Notes: generated from the letters alone by a model not told the origin. Counted from the first letter of the stretch, positions 44,501 to 53,479 are shown. The stretch is DNA of 64,000 nucleotides from Brevibacillus choshinensis (GCF_001420695.1 NZ_LJJB01000010.1:1-64000), one strand, 5' to 3'. A program made the numbers and translations.

Positions 44501-44741
44501 GATCAAATCAGCAGGTGGCGGATGGAAGCTGCAGTGGAAAGCAAATGCTACATCTGAGCAAGTCATTGCCTACAATATTTACTTCAAACCGGATGCGACG
44601 AGCGGGTTCCTGCTGATCGATACGGTATCTGCCACGAGCTACACGCATACTACGGATGTAGCAAATGGAAACTACTACATTACGGCTGTGAACAGTTACG
44701 GAGAATCGTCACATTCGAACAGCGTCACGGCCAACAACTAA
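41598..44741 (+). CDS. Class A penicillin-binding protein (PBP1A family) with C-terminal FN3 domains
   Basis: A 1047-residue bifunctional murein synthase. After a basic cytoplasmic tail, one membrane helix (about 24-50) leads to the glycosyltransferase domain with catalytic Glu116 in ATEDKSFYHHNG and GGSTITQQLVKN. The transpeptidase has SAMK at 437-440, SWN about 60 residues later and KTGTT at 628-632. A Pro/Asp/Gly-rich tail holds two fibronectin type III-like domains (about 813-895 and 958-1045). It builds and crosslinks peptidoglycan at the membrane's outer face. Monocistronic. Confidence 0.94.
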   Translation: MSNSHNSSSEPTKKKRRRSRGRTIWIIVQLLFLLGIMGGVVAGGIVTGYVAALVKDEPVRSKEELENKIFTNYLTGFAYYNDGSLIGQLRAEEGDRRLVKKADVSPYLINAIIATEDKSFYHHNGIAVQSTLRGAIQDFTNQPVVTGGSTITQQLVKNTILSAEVSHSRKAKEIFIALRIERMFSKDQILEAYMNEIYFGKNANGSNVYGVQAAAKGIFGKDVKELNLSESSYLAGMIQNPGAYSPFGNESYQRGKERQKMVLDRMVENGYITQSQYAGATNADLKASLAKPTEQAYREVPFLMMEIEERAARQLVDVDLKEKGRDKETVGRNEYRQLVEEKRRDILRNGYKVHTTIDKNVYTTMQAVANDPKNFGKNRSYTIRRSNGKTEKIENAMEEVGAMLIHNKTGAILGMIGGRDFKVEQTNHATAARQPGSAMKPLAAYAPAFELGLLQPASPLDDSPVLLADGQNGSHLPMNWNNKWQGIMSAREALRMSWNIPAIKTYLKVGIPTALEYVKKMGITTLVDADNYASTGVIGGLTYGTTVEEMTNAYATFANHGSFVDAYLIDHIEDSQGKVIYKHEAQPIQVYSEQTAYLITDMMRSVVNAGTGTHIRKYVPKKVDVAGKTGTTNSSNDLWFVGYTPELSMGVWVGFDEPYPMPDADKYVPMVVWGKIMKDIIANQPNLSPPDDKFQKPDGIVSATVDSKSGLLPSELSKEAGHVITDLFNRRFVPTKVDDTHQKARIVTYDDERYLAKEGTPDDFVTEGVFYRSPDPLPTKDQIQEKNKKVALHPPDWEQRLPDKEDPRTEVAGAPASPSSLVANTTGKQSVLTWQSAKEADLLGYRIYRADSQNGFIRIATIKDPSVLTFTETGAVIGDAGYYVTAVDITGQESQPSAIATSGTGSHTWQLPDPNKDPGTGIPDIPVVPGDTTDPNGNGNGAVPGDNGNQTDPGAATTSPPSTPKSLTIKSAGGGWKLQWKANATSEQVIAYNIYFKPDATSGFLLIDTVSATSYTHTTDVANGNYYITAVNSYGESSHSNSVTANN

Positions 44742-44762
44742 GAATACACTGAAAGAAGAAGC

Positions 44763-44794
44763 AGAGATGGTTGTCATAACCATCTCTCTTTTTC
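44763..44794 (+). terminator. Terminator of the PBP gene
   Basis: AGAGATGGTT and AACCATCTCT arms followed by CTTTTT. Confidence 0.8.
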
Positions 44795-44816
44795 TACAAA
44801 AACAGGGGGGGAACTG

Positions 44817-45449
44817 ATGGATCACGTCAAGCGTTATCATTCGCTGAAAATGACTGTGAACGGAAGAGAACTGTTGATTGAGGGACCCATTTCCGGAAGC
44901 GAGCTCGCCTCCTTCCGCTTTGACGAAGGTCTTAAGGCCTTCCGCATTCCCGAGCAGCAGCACAAAGCCCTTATCGAAATAGCTGATCTCCCTGAGGGGC
45001 GCATCATTGTAGCACGCGAGGACGATCTTGTACTCGGGTACGTAACCTTTCTCCATCCAGACCCACTGGAGCGGTGGTCGCAAGCCAAGCTTCCCGATCT
45101 TCTGGAGCTAGGTGCTATTGAAATCAGCCATCTGGTCCGAGCAGGCGGTGTTGCCAAAAAACTGCTGGAAGTATCCTTTATGGATGATGCCATAGAAGAC
45201 TACGTCATCATCACGACTGAATATTACTGGCATTGGGATCTGAAAGGAACCGGACTGGACGTCTGGCAGTATCGCAAAGTCATGGAAAAAGTCATGGGGA
45301 GCGTCGGGATGACCTGGATGGCGACGGATGATCCGGAAATCTGCTCTCACCCCGCCAATTGCTTGATGGCAAAAATCGGCAAGCGTGTCCCTCCAGAAAC
45401 CGTCGAAGCTTTTGACGCCATGCGATTTCAAAATCGTTTTCTTTATTAA
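44817..45449 (+). CDS. acuA: Acetoin utilization protein AcuA (acetyl-CoA synthetase acetyltransferase)
   Basis: A 210-residue GNAT-type protein. In B. subtilis AcuA acetylates and inactivates acetyl-CoA synthetase AcsA; AcuC reverses this. The whole-length similarity in pattern (VAREDDLVLGYVTFLHPDPL, EISHLVRAGGVAKKLLEVSF, TTEYYWHWDLKGTGLDVWQY) and the acuABC order make the call firm. acsA itself is not beside it here. A G-rich ribosome binding site precedes the ATG. Confidence 0.93.
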   Translation: MDHVKRYHSLKMTVNGRELLIEGPISGSELASFRFDEGLKAFRIPEQQHKALIEIADLPEGRIIVAREDDLVLGYVTFLHPDPLERWSQAKLPDLLELGAIEISHLVRAGGVAKKLLEVSFMDDAIEDYVIITTEYYWHWDLKGTGLDVWQYRKVMEKVMGSVGMTWMATDDPEICSHPANCLMAKIGKRVPPETVEAFDAMRFQNRFLY

Positions 45450-45490
45450 CTAGATCAAAGCCCTCTCGGATGCGAAAAAGGAGGCCTCTC

Positions 45491-46135
45491 ATGCGTATTG
45501 AGGATATCATGCGAAAAAACGTTGTCACGGTAAATCCTTCCACCTCTATCGGGGAAGCTCTCCTGTTACTCCGCTCCAATCGAATCAGACATTTACCCGT
45601 CGTGGAACATGATCGTTTGGTGGGCATCTTCTCTGACCGCGATCTGCGCGATGCCCTTCCCTCCCGCCTGCTGAAACACGAGGATGATGACACCATCTTG
45701 CACAAGCCAGTCGCTGACATCATGTACAAGCAGGTCATTACTGCCCATCCGCTAGACTTCATCGAGGATGCATCTGCACAACTTTACGAGCATAAGATCG
45801 GCTCGCTGCCAATCGTCGAAGGAACTCGACTCGTGGGCATGATCACAGAATCGGACTTGTTTTCCAGTCTGATCGAGCTGTTTGGCGTCAACAAACCAAG
45901 CTCTCACATTGAAGTGGAAGTGGATGATCGAGTTGGCATGCTAGCCGAGGTGAGCCAGGTTTTTCGAGAAGCCGAGGTGAACGTCTGTAGTGTCGTCGTT
46001 TACCCGGGGAAAAAACCTCCCAAGAAAAATCTGGTCTTCCGCGTACAGACGATCGATCCTCGCATCGTCATCCAGAGACTTTCCGCAAAAGGATTTACCG
46101 TCGTCTGGCCAACAGAAGGAGGGAATCCTCTGTGA
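45491..46135 (+). CDS. acuB: AcuB: CBS-domain and ACT-domain protein
   Basis: A 214-residue protein with two CBS domains (about 1-60 and 72-130; MRIEDIMRKNVVTVNPSTSI is the first) and a C-terminal ACT domain (about 140-214). CBS pairs bind adenine nucleotides; AcuB's exact role in acetoin/acetate use is unknown. AAAGGAGG precedes ATG 45491. The stop overlaps the acuC GTG. Confidence 0.93.
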   Translation: MRIEDIMRKNVVTVNPSTSIGEALLLLRSNRIRHLPVVEHDRLVGIFSDRDLRDALPSRLLKHEDDDTILHKPVADIMYKQVITAHPLDFIEDASAQLYEHKIGSLPIVEGTRLVGMITESDLFSSLIELFGVNKPSSHIEVEVDDRVGMLAEVSQVFREAEVNVCSVVVYPGKKPPKKNLVFRVQTIDPRIVIQRLSAKGFTVVWPTEGGNPL

Positions 46136-47280
46136 GCCGCAATGCCCGTCTCATCTATTCTTCGGACTACACCAACTACTATTTCAATGACGAGCATCCA
46201 TTTAACCAACGGCGTCTTCTCCTCATGCATGATCTGATGAGCATGTACGGAATCCTTTCTGAATCTGACATTCTGCCACCGCGTCACGCGACCGATGAAG
46301 AGCTGGCGATGGTTCACGACTCACGTTACATACAATTCATACGCGATCAGGGGCATAGCGAAGCAGAGCTTCCTCTCGCTACCAGCTATGGGGTAGGTAC
46401 GGAAGACGTTCCCTGCTTTGCCAACATGCACGAGTCAGCTTCCCTCATTGCAGGAGGAACACTGAATGCCGTGGAAGCCGTGATGAGTGGCCTAGCCGAG
46501 CACGCATTCAATCCTGCAGGTGGCTTACATCACGCCTTTCGCGGACGAGCTTCCGGATTTTGCATTTACAATGACTGTTCTGTCGCGATTGCCTACTTAC
46601 GCCAGAAGTGGAATGCGCGGGTCCTGTACATCGATACGGACGCCCATCACGGCGATGGTGTGCAATGGGCTTTTTACGACGATCCCAACGTGTTGACTGT
46701 CTCCATGCACGAAACGGGAAAGTACTTGTTCCCCGGCACCGGCAATCTCACAGAACGCGGCGATGGTAGCGGTTACGGTTATTCCGTGAATGTCCCACTT
46801 GATGCCTTTACGGAAGACGAATCGTTCCTCGATATTTATCAGGAGCTGGTCACCAAGATCGCTCGCGGTTTCAAGCCAGATGTCATCTTGACGCAAAACG
46901 GCTGCGACGCCCACGCGTACGATCCACTCACTCATCTGTCCTGCTCGATGAAAATCTATCAGGAAATCCCTCGGCTCGCTCATCAGCTGTCGCATGAGCT
47001 GTGTGATGGTCGCTGGATCGCTGTCGGTGGCGGTGGCTACGATATTTGGCGGGTCGTTCCACGTGCCTGGACCTTATTGTGGAGCGAAATGACGGATCAG
47101 CCCCTGACAGACGGGCCGCTCCCAGAAGCATGGGGCGAACGCTGGCAGCCGCATTCCGAGCTGGCTCTACCCAAGCGTTTGTTTGACGAACCATTCCCAG
47201 CCATTCCTCGCCGGGAAGAAATTACACAAAAGAACAAGATAACACTAGAGCGTGCTTTGATGTATGCCCCTGTAGATTGA
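46132..47280 (+). CDS. acuC: AcuC: histone-deacetylase-like protein deacetylase
   Basis: A 382-residue class I HDAC-fold enzyme that in B. subtilis deacetylates AcsA and reactivates it. Zn and catalytic motifs are seen: GGLHHAFRGRASGFCIYND (His-Asp relay and catalytic His), YIDTDAHHGDG (Zn Asp and His) and QNGCDAHAYDPL (Zn Asp). It starts with GTG inside the acuB stop (GTGA overlap), so the genes are coupled. Confidence 0.94.
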   Translation: MSRNARLIYSSDYTNYYFNDEHPFNQRRLLLMHDLMSMYGILSESDILPPRHATDEELAMVHDSRYIQFIRDQGHSEAELPLATSYGVGTEDVPCFANMHESASLIAGGTLNAVEAVMSGLAEHAFNPAGGLHHAFRGRASGFCIYNDCSVAIAYLRQKWNARVLYIDTDAHHGDGVQWAFYDDPNVLTVSMHETGKYLFPGTGNLTERGDGSGYGYSVNVPLDAFTEDESFLDIYQELVTKIARGFKPDVILTQNGCDAHAYDPLTHLSCSMKIYQEIPRLAHQLSHELCDGRWIAVGGGGYDIWRVVPRAWTLLWSEMTDQPLTDGPLPEAWGERWQPHSELALPKRLFDEPFPAIPRREEITQKNKITLERALMYAPVD

Positions 47281-47300
47281 GATTTTCCCGGAGAGAAAGC

Positions 47301-47352
47301 AAAAAGCGTGAAGACGTCGTATCATTCCGATACGTTGCCTTCACGCTTTTTG
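47301..47352. terminator. Bidirectional terminator
   Basis: AAAAAGCGTGAAG and CTTCACGCTTTTT arms with an inner GTATC/GATAC-type stem, between acuC (plus) and the nucleosidase-glutaredoxin gene (minus). Confidence 0.85.
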
Positions 47353-47359
47353 CCTTGCC

Positions 47360-48295
47360 TTACGAAAGGCTACTTACCAACTGCTCGAGCTCAGCTGGCT
47401 GGTAACCTTTTACAGCTTTGTCCCCGATGACTGTCACAGGTACGCCCATGAATCCAAAGCGCTCGACTTCCTCTTGGTAGTCACGGCTCGTCATGACATC
47501 ACGCACTTCAAAGGAAATTCCTTTGGCAGTCAGCCACTGCTTCACCAGATTGCAATCAATGCAATTTTGCGTAGAGTAGACAATGACCTGTGCAGCTTCA
47601 CTACCCGCCGTCAGCATATTGCGAACGATCGCGTAAGAACGTTGCGAGGCAAGCTTGGTGAATTCCACGAAGTTGACATGGGCGGAACCATCCGCCTTGT
47701 CCGACATGGAACGCACGACTACAAACGGCACGTTGTTCATCGCGCAAACCTGGCCAACGGAAGCTCCCTCCATCTCCGTGCAATGAGCTTCGAACTGCTC
47801 GAACAGCCACTTCACTTTTTCACGACTAGCTACAAACTGGTCACCGGATAAAATACGCCCGCTCACGACTTGAATGCCTGCGTCAACCTCTTTGCCGGCT
47901 TCGATCGCCTGTTGCATTAATTCCTCATCCGCTTTCCATACCCATTGCTCAGTGAACGGGATTTGACCTGGCGCAAACCCCAGCGCAGAGACATCAATGT
48001 CATGCTGGACGCAATCTGTCGATACGACGATATCCCCGATATTCAATTCCGGATGAACCGCACCTGCTACTCCCGTAAAAATGACGCGATCCACTTGGAA
48101 CTGATCAATCAATATTTGTGTGGTGACAGCCGCATTTACCTTGCCTACACCTGATTTGCAGAGAACGACGGATTTACCTTCCATCTCCCCTTCATAGTAG
48201 GTGATCCCTGCTTTGGCAGTCTGTTTCGTCTGTCCCATCGCTTCCAAATACAGCGCGATTTCTTCATCCATCGCGCCGATGATGCCGATCCGCAT
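47360..48295 (-). CDS. mtnN: MTA/SAH nucleosidase fused to a glutaredoxin-like domain
   Basis: A 311-residue fusion. Residues 1-230 are a complete 5'-methylthioadenosine/S-adenosylhomocysteine nucleosidase (Glu12, Glu174 in TEMEGAS, Asp199 in SMSDKAD), which splits MTA and SAH in the methionine salvage and activated methyl cycles. Residues 236-311 are a NrdH/glutaredoxin-like thioredoxin fold with the redox pair CIDC (245-248) and cis-Pro in GVPVTVIGD. Both parts look intact and in one frame without any repeat or gap. AGGAGGATATCGTT precedes ATG 48295. The normal length of MtnN is about 230. Confidence 0.9.
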   Translation of the reverse strand: MRIGIIGAMDEEIALYLEAMGQTKQTAKAGITYYEGEMEGKSVVLCKSGVGKVNAAVTTQILIDQFQVDRVIFTGVAGAVHPELNIGDIVVSTDCVQHDIDVSALGFAPGQIPFTEQWVWKADEELMQQAIEAGKEVDAGIQVVSGRILSGDQFVASREKVKWLFEQFEAHCTEMEGASVGQVCAMNNVPFVVVRSMSDKADGSAHVNFVEFTKLASQRSYAIVRNMLTAGSEAAQVIVYSTQNCIDCNLVKQWLTAKGISFEVRDVMTSRDYQEEVERFGFMGVPVTVIGDKAVKGYQPAELEQLVSSLS

Positions 48296-48336
48296 AACGA
48301 TATCCTCCTCTTGCTGGTCGATCATGGGTCCCGTGA

Positions 48337-49347
48337 TTATGCTTGCTCGGGTCTGGTACTCTCTCTGTATTCGATTCGATGTGGCAGCAGTACGACATGC
48401 TCCTCCACATTTTCATTGTTCATGTACTTCGTCAACAAGCGCATCGCTACAGCACCGATATCATACATCGGTTGAACCACGGACGTCAGACGCGGGCGCA
48501 CCATTTCAACCAGTCGGATGTTGTCATGACCGATTACTTCGATATCACCAGGTACATTCAGTCCCGAATCTTGAATGGCATGGATCGCCCCAATCGCCAT
48601 CTCATCGTTTGCTGCAAAAACAGCAGTAGGTGGTTCCGCCAGCTTCAAAAACTCTTTGGTTTGCATCAGTCCCGACTCGTAGAAGAAGTTACCGCTTGCT
48701 ACGAGCTCTTCCTGCAAGCCGATTCCTGCATCAATCAGGGCTTTTTTATAGCCTTCAAAGCGCATCAGACCGCTCAGTGGATCGTTCAGAGGCCCAGTAA
48801 TCATAGCAATCCTTTTGTGACCACGATCGATCAAAGCCTGTGTCGCATCGTAACCAGCCTGGAAGTGATCGATACTCACGGATGGCAACGCATTGTCTGC
48901 ATCGCGTGTCGCGGCCAGTACGGTCGGCACGGTAGTGCTTGTGAGCGCCTGCAAATGGTCTTCCTTGATTTCTGCACCCATGAACAACAGCCCGTCCACC
49001 TGTTTTTCAAGCAAGGTATTAATTAATTGCAATTCCTTTTCCATCCGTTGGTCGGAGTTGCAAAGAATGATATTGTACTTGTACATGGTCGCGATATCTT
49101 CAATTCCGCGAGCCAACTCTGAAAAGAACAGACTGGAGATATCCGGGATAATGACACCGACAGTTGTCGTTTTCTTGCTGGCGAGTCCGCGCGCGACTGC
49201 ATTCGGACGATATCCCAATCGTTCAATGGCAGCCAGCACCTTTTTCCGGGTCAACGGTTTCACATTGGGGTTTCCGTTAACAACCCGTGAGACCGTCGCC
49301 ATCGAAACCCCCGCTTCTCTTGCCACGTCGTAAATCGTAACCGGCAT
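48337..49347 (-). CDS. ccpA: Catabolite control protein A
   Basis: A 336-residue LacI-family regulator, the main carbon catabolite regulator of Bacillota, active with P-Ser-HPr. The [23 protein letters not shown] and hinge [15 protein letters not shown] are typical, and the periplasmic-binding-protein-like core follows. ATG 49347 is one codon inside a possible GTG start. Position between acuC and aroA matches B. subtilis. A candidate cre lies in this window at 4108. Confidence 0.93.
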   Translation of the reverse strand: MPVTIYDVAREAGVSMATVSRVVNGNPNVKPLTRKKVLAAIERLGYRPNAVARGLASKKTTTVGVIIPDISSLFFSELARGIEDIATMYKYNIILCNSDQRMEKELQLINTLLEKQVDGLLFMGAEIKEDHLQALTSTTVPTVLAATRDADNALPSVSIDHFQAGYDATQALIDRGHKRIAMITGPLNDPLSGLMRFEGYKKALIDAGIGLQEELVASGNFFYESGLMQTKEFLKLAEPPTAVFAANDEMAIGAIHAIQDSGLNVPGDIEVIGHDNIRLVEMVRPRLTSVVQPMYDIGAVAMRLLTKYMNNENVEEHVVLLPHRIEYRESTRPEQA

Positions 49348-49463
49348 CACACACCCTCGCTTTCCCCATTAAATGGTTTTCATAATCATTTTCATAAATA
49401 TATGCACCTATGATACGACAAGCCGTACATGGTTGCAATCGTTTTTAGCTTGTCTATACCGTG

Positions 49464-49772
49464 TTACTTCATTAATTTGTTCATCGTTTTCAGCAGCTCG
49501 TCGATAACTTCATTGTCCCCTTGCTGAATGCGTTCCATGACACAACTTCGCATATGTCCTTCGAGGAGAATCTTGCCTACCCCATTCAGTGCGGACTGTA
49601 CGGCAGCGATCTGGTTCAAAATGTCATCACAGTACACATCTTTTTCTACCATGCCACGAATCCCACGAATTTGACCTTCTACCCGATTGAGACGGGACAC
49701 GAGATTCGACTTGATTTTGTCCGTACGCACAGTGGCTCGATCTGACGAGCAGCATTGGTCCTGTTCATTCAT
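49464..49772 (-). CDS. csoR: CsoR-family metal-sensitive repressor
   Basis: A 102-residue all-helical repressor. The Cu(I) site pattern is present: Cys in VEKDVYCDDILNQ, and His and Cys in LLEGHMRSCV. An extra CC pair sits near the N-terminus. AAGGGGG precedes the ATG. No copA or copZ gene follows here, so its targets lie elsewhere. Related FrmR/CstR members sense other ligands, but the C-H-C set favours copper. Confidence 0.87.
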   Translation of the reverse strand: MNEQDQCCSSDRATVRTDKIKSNLVSRLNRVEGQIRGIRGMVEKDVYCDDILNQIAAVQSALNGVGKILLEGHMRSCVMERIQQGDNEVIDELLKTMNKLMK

Positions 49773-49847
49773 CTGGTACTATCCCCCTTCTAGCGATACC
49801 AGTACGTAATCCTAGCTTACTTGGTCGCCACTTGTTCGTCAAATAAG

Positions 49848-49882
49848 AAGAGGCCTCTCCCGCAAACAGGAAAGACCTCCAT
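49848..49882 (-). terminator. Terminator of aroA
   Basis: GAGGTCTTTCC and GGGAGAGGCCTC (minus strand) form a near-complementary stem followed by TTCTTATTT. Confidence 0.6.
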
Positions 49883-49901
49883 CCACATCATACGTATTGG
49901 A

Positions 49902-50999
49902 TTAACCTCTTGCAACGACTACTTCGCCTTTGTACAGGCCAGAAGCCAGCAGCGAGTCTACAAACTCGTTGAAGTCCGGGATGTTCAGCTGTTGCTTCGC
50001 ATCAGACAACGCTACGTCTGGATCCGGGTGAACTTCGACCATGATTCCATCAGATCCGACAGCGATACCAGCTTTTGCGGTAGGCAGCAGCAGGTCACGA
50101 CGACCTGTGGAGTGAGTCACGTCCACGAATACAGGCAAGTGAGTTTCTTGCTTCAGAAGTGGTACTGCGGAAATGTCGAGCGTGTTGCGAGTAGCTTTTT
50201 CGTAAGTACGGATACCGCGCTCACACAGCATGACTTGCGCATTACCTTCAGACAGAATGTACTCTGCCGCGTAAATGAATTCTTCAATCGTAGCGGACAA
50301 GCCACGTTTGAGAAGAATTGGCTTGTTGAGGCGACCTGCTGCTTTCAGCAGTTCAAAGTTTTGCATGTTCCGCGCACCGATTTGGATGACGTCGATGTAA
50401 TTGCTCGCCATTTCCAGGTCGCCCGGTGTTACAATCTCACTGATCGTAACGAGATTGTACTCATCACCGATGCGTTTGAGAATTTGCAAGCCTTCTTCGC
50501 CCAGGCCTTGGAAGTCGTATGGCGATGTACGAGGCTTGTAGGCACCGCCACGCAGCGTGCGCAGACCACGTTTGATGTGGTTTTCCGCTACAGCCTTTAC
50601 TTGCTCGTAGCTCTCTACGGAGCAAGGGCCTGCGATCAGGATCGGATTGCCACCGCCGAATTCTACTCCTTTTACTGTGATCACTGTATCTTCTGCCTGT
50701 TTTTTACGGCTGACGAGCAAGACTTTCTTCTTGTCGTCGTTTTGCAGGTCAAGAGATACTTGGAAGATTTGTTTGAACAAATGACGAACGGTGCTGTCAT
50801 TGAAAGGACCTTTGTTGTTCTCTATCAGCAGATTGAGCATTTGACGCTCGCGCTCTGGATCAAAACGATTGCTGCCCTGTTTTTCTTTTTCTTTGCCAAG
50901 CTCTTGTACCAAAGTCGCGCGCTTGTTGATCAGATCAAGAATTTGCAGGTTGATCTCGTCGATCTGTTTGCGCATGGTGTCGATCAAATCGTGTGCCAT
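49902..50999 (-). CDS. aroA: Bifunctional chorismate mutase / DAHP synthase
   Basis: A 365-residue fusion as in B. subtilis AroA(G): an N-terminal AroQ chorismate mutase (about 1-90: [20 protein letters not shown]) and a C-terminal type I-beta DAHP synthase (about 100-365: [66 protein letters not shown]). The latter catalyses the first shikimate step; the former domain gives feedback control by chorismate or prephenate. Confidence 0.96.
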   Translation of the reverse strand: MAHDLIDTMRKQIDEINLQILDLINKRATLVQELGKEKEKQGSNRFDPERERQMLNLLIENNKGPFNDSTVRHLFKQIFQVSLDLQNDDKKKVLLVSRKKQAEDTVITVKGVEFGGGNPILIAGPCSVESYEQVKAVAENHIKRGLRTLRGGAYKPRTSPYDFQGLGEEGLQILKRIGDEYNLVTISEIVTPGDLEMASNYIDVIQIGARNMQNFELLKAAGRLNKPILLKRGLSATIEEFIYAAEYILSEGNAQVMLCERGIRTYEKATRNTLDISAVPLLKQETHLPVFVDVTHSTGRRDLLLPTAKAGIAVGSDGIMVEVHPDPDVALSDAKQQLNIPDFNEFVDSLLASGLYKGEVVVARG

Positions 51000-51060
51000 T
51001 TCTCTCCACTCTCCTCTTTCTTTATATGCTTGTTACAGGTACTTTCGATAAATTAGGGTT

Positions 51061-51089
51061 ATTATAATCGATTCATTCTCCCTTGTCAG
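51061..51089 (-). promoter_or_regulatory. Promoter of aroA
   Basis: Minus strand CTGACA (51084-51089), 17-bp spacer, TATAAT (51061-51066), about 60 bp before the aroA start. Confidence 0.6.
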
Positions 51090-51260
51090 CAGTTTAGCGC
51101 CAAAAAGCGCGAAAGTAAATTGTAAATGTTTTTCAAATCTTCTCTACAAGGATAGAAGATTCCTTGATTCGACAGGATTCTCCTTCAAACGAGTCGAATA
51201 ATTGGATATAAGTACATATACTTGCACTTTATTCATCCAGAACGAGGAGTGACCTGACCT

Positions 51261-53435
51261 TTGTCTGAGCATACAGAAACAGCCAAACAAGAGCTGATTT
51301 TTTCTTTAGATATCGGAACACGCAGTGTGGTTGGCCTGATCGTGGAAGCAACTGGTGAACAGTACCGCGTCCTGGACTGCGCCATCCGCGAGCATGACGA
51401 ACGCTCGATGCTGGACGGACAAATCCACGATATCGTTGCCGTTGCCAAAGTGATCCAACAAATAAAAGATGAACTAGAGCAAAAATACGGACCGCTCCAC
51501 CAAGTAGCTGTCGCTGCTGCCGGTCGTTCGCTGCGCACGCGACGCGTCAAGCTGGACATGCCTCTCGCACGCCACGCCTTCATAACACGTGAGGACGTAT
51601 TGACGCTGGAGTTTGCCGCGGTACAGGAAGCCCAGGCTGAGCTCGCCCAGGAGCTGAAGGATCAAGACGTGACCCGGTATTACTGCGTGGGCTACAGCGT
51701 CGTAAACTACCATTTGGACGGCGAACTTATTGGCAGCCTGATCGACCAGCGAGGAGACACAGCGAGCGCCGACGTCATCGCAACCTTTTTGCCACGTGTG
51801 GTTGTAGATTCCTTGATCGCTGCCCTAAAAAGATGCGGTCTGGACATGCAGGCACTGACACTGGAGCCGATCGCTGCAATCAACGTTTTGATCCCGGTCA
51901 CGATGCGTCGACTGAACATCGCGCTCGTGGATATTGGCGCGGGTACGTCGGATGTTGCGTTGACGGAGGAGGGCGCCATCACAGCCTATGGAATGGTCCC
52001 TGTCGCAGGCGATGAAATCACCGATGCGCTCATGAATGCGTATCTGCTCGATTTCCCGATGGCGGAGGAAGCCAAGCGTGTCCTTTCCACACATGATACC
52101 GTATCATTTACCGACATTCTGGGTCTGGAGCACACGCTGTCAGCTACAGAGGTAACAGCCGCGATCGATACCGATATCCATCTGCTGGCAGAAAAAATTG
52201 CCTTTAAAATTCTGGAGTTAAATGGAAAGGCGCCGCAAGCCGTCATGTTGATTGGCGGTGGTAGTCTCACCCCAGGATTGACGACAAAAGTGGCGCAAGT
52301 GCTGGGCATTCCTGCTGCTCGTGTAGCTGTCCGAGGCGGAGATGCGATCAAGCAATACGTCGGTGACCATCCGTTGCTAAGCGGCCCTGAGTTCGTCACA
52401 CCTGTCGGTATCGCAGTGGCTGCTCGTCGCCACCCACTGCGCTATGTGACGGTCACAGTCAACGAGGTTCCGGTACGTATCTTCGACCTGCGCAAAATGA
52501 CGCTGGGTGATGCGCTGATCGGAGCAGGATTGGACATCCGACGCCTCTACGGACGTCCGGGGCTTGCCATGACGGTCACGATCAACGGCAGAATGAAAAT
52601 GATCCCGGGCAAGCACGGTACACCGCCCGTCATCGAAAGAAATGGAGAGCCAGTCGGACTGGATGCTCCACTCGAGGACGGCGATGAGATCGCGATCGTA
52701 GCAGGTCAAAATGGCGAGGACGCCCACGTACAAGCAAAGGACCTGCTTGAACATTTGGACACGCTGGAAATCCGTTGCAACGATCTTTCTCTGTCACTTG
52801 GACCTGTCATTTTTATCAACGGAGAGCCTCAAACACTCGACACCGAGGTCCCGGATCGAAGCGAGGTGGAGATTCGCCTTCCACGCACAGTCGGCGAAGC
52901 CTTGCAGATCTCAGGACTTCTAGCTGAGCCAGGACAGGACGTGAATCCATATCAATTCAGCGTAAACGGTCATTCATACTCGATTCCGGCACAGACCGTC
53001 ACGATGGAGGTAAATGGCAAGCCTGTCACTTCTACTGATTACATCCGCCAGGGTGATGAACTGATTTATCGCGTAGAAGATGTCGCACTGCCTGCCATTC
53101 GCGATGTCATCCCTCTCGAGGAGTGGGTGCAGGAAACGATCACTGTGCACTTCAACGGAGAACGCGTGGTACTTCCAGTGGCCCAAGTGACCATCACTAT
53201 GGATGGGCGAGCAGCTCATGCGGAGGATGTGATCAGCGATGGCGCGGTCATCACCGTCAAGTCTTCTCCTGCCTCCTCTCCCGTTTTTAGCGATGTTTTC
53301 CGCTTTGTGGATGTATCGCTGGAAAAGCCGGATCGAGAAAGCATCACCGGCTTTGTCATGCTCGTAAATGGCGAGCTCGCGTCTTTCCAGACGGAGCTCA
53401 AGACTGGCGACAAGCTCGAATTATATTGGGATTGA
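51261..53435 (+). CDS. FtsA/PilM-like actin-fold ATPase with long C-terminal extension
   Basis: A 724-residue protein. Residues about 10-390 have the FtsA-type actin fold: LDIGTRSVVGLIVE (phosphate 1), ALVDIGAGTSDVALTEEG (phosphate 2) and VMLIGGGSLTPGL (adenosine). The SHS2-like 1C region is present. The remaining 330 residues contain several short beta-rich units (VTVTINGRMKMIPG, VIFINGEPQTLDTEV, MEVNGKPVTSTDYIRQGDEL, FVMLVNGELASFQTELKTGD) resembling ubiquitin-like/SLBB modules. TTG start after GAGGAG. It is a paralogue-type FtsA, not in a dcw cluster; role unknown, perhaps membrane or division scaffold. Confidence 0.82.
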   Translation: MSEHTETAKQELIFSLDIGTRSVVGLIVEATGEQYRVLDCAIREHDERSMLDGQIHDIVAVAKVIQQIKDELEQKYGPLHQVAVAAAGRSLRTRRVKLDMPLARHAFITREDVLTLEFAAVQEAQAELAQELKDQDVTRYYCVGYSVVNYHLDGELIGSLIDQRGDTASADVIATFLPRVVVDSLIAALKRCGLDMQALTLEPIAAINVLIPVTMRRLNIALVDIGAGTSDVALTEEGAITAYGMVPVAGDEITDALMNAYLLDFPMAEEAKRVLSTHDTVSFTDILGLEHTLSATEVTAAIDTDIHLLAEKIAFKILELNGKAPQAVMLIGGGSLTPGLTTKVAQVLGIPAARVAVRGGDAIKQYVGDHPLLSGPEFVTPVGIAVAARRHPLRYVTVTVNEVPVRIFDLRKMTLGDALIGAGLDIRRLYGRPGLAMTVTINGRMKMIPGKHGTPPVIERNGEPVGLDAPLEDGDEIAIVAGQNGEDAHVQAKDLLEHLDTLEIRCNDLSLSLGPVIFINGEPQTLDTEVPDRSEVEIRLPRTVGEALQISGLLAEPGQDVNPYQFSVNGHSYSIPAQTVTMEVNGKPVTSTDYIRQGDELIYRVEDVALPAIRDVIPLEEWVQETITVHFNGERVVLPVAQVTITMDGRAAHAEDVISDGAVITVKSSPASSPVFSDVFRFVDVSLEKPDRESITGFVMLVNGELASFQTELKTGDKLELYWD

Positions 53436-53437
53436 TG

Positions 53438-53479
53438 GAAAAAGAGCTGCTGACTCGAGGGAGTCAACAGCTCTTTTGA
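53438..53479. terminator. Bidirectional terminator
   Basis: AAAAGAGCTGCTGACTC and GAGTCAACAGCTCTTTT arms, between the FtsA-like gene and ytxJ. Confidence 0.85.

Noticed and set aside
49821-51056. 411-codon plus-strand frame
   Set aside because: It is antisense to the well-defined aroA gene and its translation shows no domain.
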